Origin: Methanosarcinales archaeon
GTDB lineage: Archaea; Halobacteriota; Syntropharchaeia; Alkanophagales; Methanospirareceae
Assembly (NCBI GenBank): GCA_025464345.1
Contig: JAODGP010000073.1
Coordinates: forward strand, 1 to 16,066
Direction: 5' to 3'
Length of the DNA: 16,066 nt
Position numbers and translations under genes: made by a program. This document shows positions 13,379 to 16,066 of the stretch, piece after piece. The notes under the pieces are model-generated. The model was not told the DNA's origin. It was given only the letters and a program-made list of their open reading frames with translations, and made no database searches. The number at the start of each line of letters is the position of its first letter. The stretch's first letter is position 1.

Positions 13379-14064
13379 CACTTCACGATCCGTGTCTCGA
13401 CTTCGCCTCGCGTTATCGCACTCAAGAACGAGAGGAGTTCATCCTTCATACCCGCAGGTACACGTATAAGCGCAATGAACGAGCCATCGCCCTGCCATTC
13501 CTCCCGCACCACCTGATACTTCTTCTTCAATTCATAGACCCTGCCGGTATAAGCCGGGGGTATCTTCACCGCTATCTCGCTCTCCTCCACCTTTATCGGT
13601 ATTACCGCCCGGATTGCCTTCACCGTCTCTGCCACCAGTGCATCCACGCTCTTGAACGGATCTATATGCACCTTTGCCTCCTTCATTGCTATCTCTATCC
13701 GTGATGGGGGGTGTGGAGTACCTGTCTGCGGATTGATGGAGATACGGGCGATTCGATCAATCACCATCTTCCTCTTCTCTTCCACCTTCCTCCGCCTCTG
13801 CTCTGTGGTGAGCTGTACTTCACCCTCCTTTATTATCCTCCTGGCTATCTCATTGACATCAGTTGTGGCGAATACCTCCTTCAGGTCTCGTTCTGTAGCT
13901 TTCTCGCCCTTAGAAGCGTCCGCAAATATCTCCTCAACCGCCAGAAGATCCATATCTGAGCCACCACTGCGGACTGATTCCACCTTCTCAGGGTCAACAA
14001 GAACCTCAAACAGCTTCTTACCGTGCTTGTATCTCGCGATCACTGCCTTATCCAGACTCACCAT
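13378..14064 (-). CDS. Ribosome maturation protein SBDS homologue (Sdo1-like)
   Basis: Archaeal homologue of the Shwachman-Bodian-Diamond syndrome protein. In eukaryotes this protein works with an EF-2-like GTPase to release eIF6 from the large ribosomal subunit; a similar late assembly role is inferred here. The 228 residues cover the three expected domains. Domain I (1-90) includes KHGKKLFEVLVDPEKV and the VEEIFADASKGEKA segment. The helical domain II (about 91-165) includes RISINPQTGTPHPPSRIEIA, and the ferredoxin-like domain III ends around EVETRIVK. It starts only 2 bases after the psmA stop and ends in a one-base overlap with rrp4, so it is firmly within the operon. Its position between proteasome and exosome genes is conserved in archaea. 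Confidence 0.96.
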   Translation of the reverse strand: MVSLDKAVIARYKHGKKLFEVLVDPEKVESVRSGGSDMDLLAVEEIFADASKGEKATERDLKEVFATTDVNEIARRIIKEGEVQLTTEQRRRKVEEKRKMVIDRIARISINPQTGTPHPPSRIEIAMKEAKVHIDPFKSVDALVAETVKAIRAVIPIKVEESEIAVKIPPAYTGRVYELKKKYQVVREEWQGDGSFIALIRVPAGMKDELLSFLSAITRGEVETRIVK

Positions 14065-14066
14065 CT

Positions 14067-14831
14067 CTACTTCTTTTCCTCTTCTTTTTCTCTTGCCCTC
14101 TTCTCGTGCTTCTTCTTCACCTTATCTATATATGGCGCTAATTCATCGGGACTCACAAGCCTGAACTTACCCTTGTCCAGCTCAGCAATCCCGGCATCCA
14201 CCGTCGTCCTGCCCATCTTACCCTCGGTTACCCTGTATAACGTTTCCAGTCCGAGCATCATACCCTGCTCAAGTGTTATGCCCTCATCGTACATCTCCTC
14301 GAGCATCTCTGTCACTATGGTCCTGCCAGAACCTATCGCTGTCGCTTTATACTCCAGCAATGCCCCGCTCGGATCGGTTTCAAGCAGATAGCAAAATCCA
14401 TTATAAACACCGGCAATAAGCAATGCGGTGCCAAACGGTCTGAGTCCTCCTATCTGAGTATATGCCTGCTTGAAATCGCATATCTTCTTCGCAAGTGTCT
14501 GCACATCTATCGGCTCGTCATATATGATCTTGTTTATCTGCGCCTCCACTCTCCCCCTATCTATCAATATCCGCGCATCTGCGACCAGCCCCGAAGTAGC
14601 TGCACCTATGTGTTCATCTATCTGGAATATCTTCTCCACTGAACCGCTTTCCAGCAGTCGTGAAGTCATTCGCTTGTCCACCAGGAGAATAACTCCCCCC
14701 GTCGTCTTTATACCAACAGCGGTGGTACCCCTCTTCACTGCTTCTCGTGCGTATTCTACCTGAAACAATCTACCATCAGGGCTGAATACCGTTATCGCCC
14801 TGTCATAGCCCATCTGTGGCATTATCTGCAT
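14067..14831 (-). CDS. psmA: Proteasome subunit alpha
   Basis: Forms the outer heptameric rings of the 20S proteasome, gating entry to the proteolytic chamber. The 254 residues begin with the alpha-specific N terminus (MGYDRAITVFSPDGRLFQVEYA), which makes the gate and the H0 helix. K67 in SVEKIFQID corresponds to the lysine that receives the HbYX tail of the activating ATPase. The C terminus is a charged Lys/Glu-rich helix. The start at ATG 14831 is supported by AGGTGAT (complement of 14837-14843), 5 bases upstream. Only 17 bases separate it from the 3' end of the tRNA-Ala gene in the same direction. No TATA-like element lies in that gap or within the tRNA gene. It leads the SBDS-exosome operon; the beta subunit gene is elsewhere. 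Confidence 0.97.
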   Translation of the reverse strand: MQIMPQMGYDRAITVFSPDGRLFQVEYAREAVKRGTTAVGIKTTGGVILLVDKRMTSRLLESGSVEKIFQIDEHIGAATSGLVADARILIDRGRVEAQINKIIYDEPIDVQTLAKKICDFKQAYTQIGGLRPFGTALLIAGVYNGFCYLLETDPSGALLEYKATAIGSGRTIVTEMLEEMYDEGITLEQGMMLGLETLYRVTEGKMGRTTVDAGIAELDKGKFRLVSPDELAPYIDKVKKKHEKRAREKEEEKK

Positions 14832-14848
14832 CTCGTATCACCTTCCTA

Positions 14849-14920
14849 TGGACTCGACGGGATTCGAACCCGTGGCTTCCTCCTCGCGAAGGAGGCACTC
14901 TTCCGCTGAGCTACGAGCCC
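14849..14920 (-). tRNA. tRNA-Ala (anticodon CGC)
   Basis: The minus strand folds into a complete 72-base cloverleaf: a 7-bp acceptor stem (GGGCTCG with CGAGTCC), a 4-bp D stem (GCTC with GAGT), a 5-bp anticodon stem (CCTCC with GGAGG) around loop TTCGCGA, a 5-base variable region, and a 5-bp T stem (ACGGG with CCCGT) around TTCGAAT. The anticodon is CGC, reading GCG. The acceptor stem has the G3-U70 pair that marks alanine tRNAs, and the discriminator base is A. CCA is not encoded and there is no intron. A TATA-like box lies 27 bases upstream. The tRNA is followed, after 17 bases, by psmA on the same strand. Confidence 0.97.
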
Positions 14921-14926
14921 TTTATT

Positions 14927-14934
14927 TTATATTA
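14927..14934 (+). promoter_or_regulatory. TATA-like box for the LysE-type gene
   Basis: TTATATTA is centred about 32 bases before ATG 14963, predicting a transcript with a leader of under ten bases. It is the exact inverted copy of the box at 14944-14951, nine bases away. Confidence 0.5.
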
Positions 14935-14943
14935 CCGAATAGA

Positions 14944-14951
14944 TAATATAA
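14944..14951 (-). promoter_or_regulatory. TATA-like box for tRNA-Ala and probably the psmA operon
   Basis: The minus strand reads TTATATTA, centred 27 bases before the first base of the tRNA. This is the expected spacing for a transcript starting at or next to the mature tRNA 5' end. Confidence 0.6.
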
Positions 14952-14962
14952 GTTTTTTAAAA

Positions 14963-15631
14963 ATGGAAATCTTCATCGCCGCATCTCTTTTAGGTCTGGG
15001 CTTCATTACCGGACTGAGTGGTGCAGTGTTACCCGGACCTTTCCTGTTATTTGTGCTGTCGGACAGTATGAGGAAGGGGGCTCTGTCTGGTCCTCTCACC
15101 GTACTCGGGCATATCTCCGTGGAATCACCAACGATAATAGCGTTGCTATTCCTTGGACTCCGGTTCGAGCATTATTTCACCGAATTTAAAGCACTTATCT
15201 ATCTTATCGGTGGCATTACCCTGCTCGTAATGGCTTTACATATTATGAGGGAGGCATTGAGACCCTCTATGCAAAAGACGAACGTGAGTTACCGATACGA
15301 GGGCTCTATACTCGGTGGATTCCTGTTTACCGCTTTCAATCCCTCGTTCATACCATGGTGGATAACCATAGGCTGGGCGACACTGATAGCCGGTATGGAA
15401 TCGCCCATCTGGAACGGCGTACTGTTCGTGGTTACGGGGCATTTCCTATCTGATTTCGCATGGTACTCCTTCGTTTCGCTCTCGTTCTCACGCGGTAAGA
15501 GATTCCTCTACGGATGGCGTTACGAAGTAATGATGCTCTCACTCGGTATTCTGATGTCAGCTATCGGGCTTGCATTTATCATTATCGGTTTCCTCGCGCT
15601 ACCATGCACGAACTGCTCTACGATCTCATAA
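14963..15631 (+). CDS. LysE-family membrane exporter
   Basis: Predicted inner-membrane exporter of the LysE/RhtB type, a group that moves amino acids or related small molecules out of the cell; the substrate here is unknown. The 222-residue protein has about six hydrophobic segments, roughly 2-27, 40-62, 68-90, 112-136, 140-165 and 190-215. The N-terminal signature GAVLPGPFLLFVLSDSMRKG and the following GHISVE segment fit the family, as does NPSFIPWW in the middle. ATG 14963 is chosen because the open frame upstream only reads through the antisense of the tRNA gene. No ribosome binding site is visible, consistent with a nearly leaderless mRNA. Its stop overlaps the end of the converging membrane-protein gene by 6 bases. 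Confidence 0.86.
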   Translation: MEIFIAASLLGLGFITGLSGAVLPGPFLLFVLSDSMRKGALSGPLTVLGHISVESPTIIALLFLGLRFEHYFTEFKALIYLIGGITLLVMALHIMREALRPSMQKTNVSYRYEGSILGGFLFTAFNPSFIPWWITIGWATLIAGMESPIWNGVLFVVTGHFLSDFAWYSFVSLSFSRGKRFLYGWRYEVMMLSLGILMSAIGLAFIIIGFLALPCTNCSTIS

Positions 15632-16066
15632 GAAAGAAGCCACACCGAGTGATACAAGTGTAAAAATTGTTGTGCGTATGAAAGTACCGAGCACGACAGC
15701 GAGCCAGGTGGTCAACGGGGGCATGCCAATCAACCTGCCTACTATTGAGCCCACTGCGGAACCTGTCCATTGAAGCGGGAACATGACGAGCAGAACGAGT
15801 CCGAGAAACCCTAACCGTTTTGCCCATTTGTATTTCCTGAGTGCCTTATTCCCGTCCTCCTCTACCTTACACACAAGCTTACCCAAACCCGGTATCTTCT
15901 TCGCATGGTCGAAGTTCCAGACCAGGAACATGGCTAATACCGCATCAGAGAAGACGATAAACGTTACGATCCCCACAGGATGGATTCCAAGCCTCAAACC
16001 CGCGGGTACGGCTGCTATCGGTCCGCCAAACGGGATAAACGAATATATGGTGAATACAGTTGCATA
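15626..16066 (-). CDS. Sm_multidrug_ex-family (COG2426-like) membrane protein, partial
   Basis: Predicted membrane protein of the putative small multidrug export family, whose transport function is not well established. The frame stays open to the window edge, so the N terminus is missing; 146 residues are visible. The start of the visible part (SFIPFGGPIAAVPAGLRLG) matches the conserved Pro/Gly-rich region in this family, so the TTG codon at 15997 is not the true start. Hydrophobic segments lie around visible residues 14-50, 90-110 and 112-140, with a basic stretch including KALRKYKWAKRLG between them. It converges on the LysE-type gene, and their stop regions overlap by 6 bases. Two membrane proteins facing each other this way need not share function. 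Family assignment is from memory of the pattern and is moderately sure. Confidence 0.82.
   Translation of the reverse strand, partial: YATVFTIYSFIPFGGPIAAVPAGLRLGIHPVGIVTFIVFSDAVLAMFLVWNFDHAKKIPGLGKLVCKVEEDGNKALRKYKWAKRLGFLGLVLLVMFPLQWTGSAVGSIVGRLIGMPPLTTWLAVVLGTFIRTTIFTLVSLGVASFL

Noticed and set aside
14816..14962. N-terminal 49-codon extension of the LysE-type open frame
   Set aside because: It reads through the antisense strand of the tRNA-Ala gene and the promoter region; the family start is at ATG 14963.
15995..15997. TTG as the start of the Sm_multidrug_ex-like gene
   Set aside because: The frame stays open to the window edge and the upstream residues match the conserved family region, so the gene is cut by the window instead.
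1..16066. CRISPR array, insertion sequence or prophage signature
   Set aside because: No regularly spaced direct repeats, transposase, integrase or phage-like gene was seen on either strand.

Overview
The window is chromosomal DNA from an archaeon, most likely a euryarchaeote of the methanogen or anaerobic methane/alkane-oxidiser type. The assignment rests on gene content: Rrp4, Rrp41, Rrp42, an SBDS homologue, proteasome alpha, TFE-alpha, archaeal uS15, eS17 and uL24, and a geranylgeranyl reductase for ether lipids. AT-rich TATA-like boxes about 25-30 bases before several starts agree with this. The genus cannot be fixed from the sequence alone; a relative of ANME-1 is a guess.

Layout. Bases 1-3078 (+) hold three nucleotide-sugar genes: a DegT-type aminotransferase, a left-handed beta-helix N-acetyltransferase and a nucleotide-sugar 6-dehydrogenase. 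They resemble the pathway that makes diacetamido-uronic acids for surface glycans. Bases 3181-5061 hold a divergent pair of uncharacterised genes; one may be a remote TraB/TIKI-like protein. Next come a membrane-anchored thioredoxin-fold protein (+) and a SlyD-like FKBP (-), which converge on a hairpin. Bases 6350-6755 have no convincing gene but carry several inverted repeats.

Bases 6756-9740 (-) form a tight operon read right to left: geranylgeranyl reductase, uS15, a small two-helix membrane protein, eS17 and dapA. uL24 lies alone on the + strand at 9783, outside its usual ribosomal cluster. Bases 10146-14831 (-) form the proteasome-exosome superoperon read right to left: psmA, SBDS, rrp4, rrp41, rrp42, then tfe and an HD-domain hydrolase. 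A tRNA-Ala(CGC) gene lies 17 bases before psmA in the same direction, and the only promoter-like element is upstream of the tRNA. The right end has a LysE-type exporter (+) converging on a Sm_multidrug_ex (COG2426-like) membrane protein (-) that runs off the window.

Themes. Genes are packed tightly, with TGATG, TAATG and ATGA stop-start overlaps that suggest translational coupling. Three divergent gene pairs are separated by only about 40 bases, each with two oppositely oriented TATA-like boxes that seem to interlock. Most of the window is core archaeal housekeeping. The less ordinary parts are the tRNA-led superoperon, the interlocked promoters, the orphan uL24, the uncharacterised pair and the structured intergenic region.
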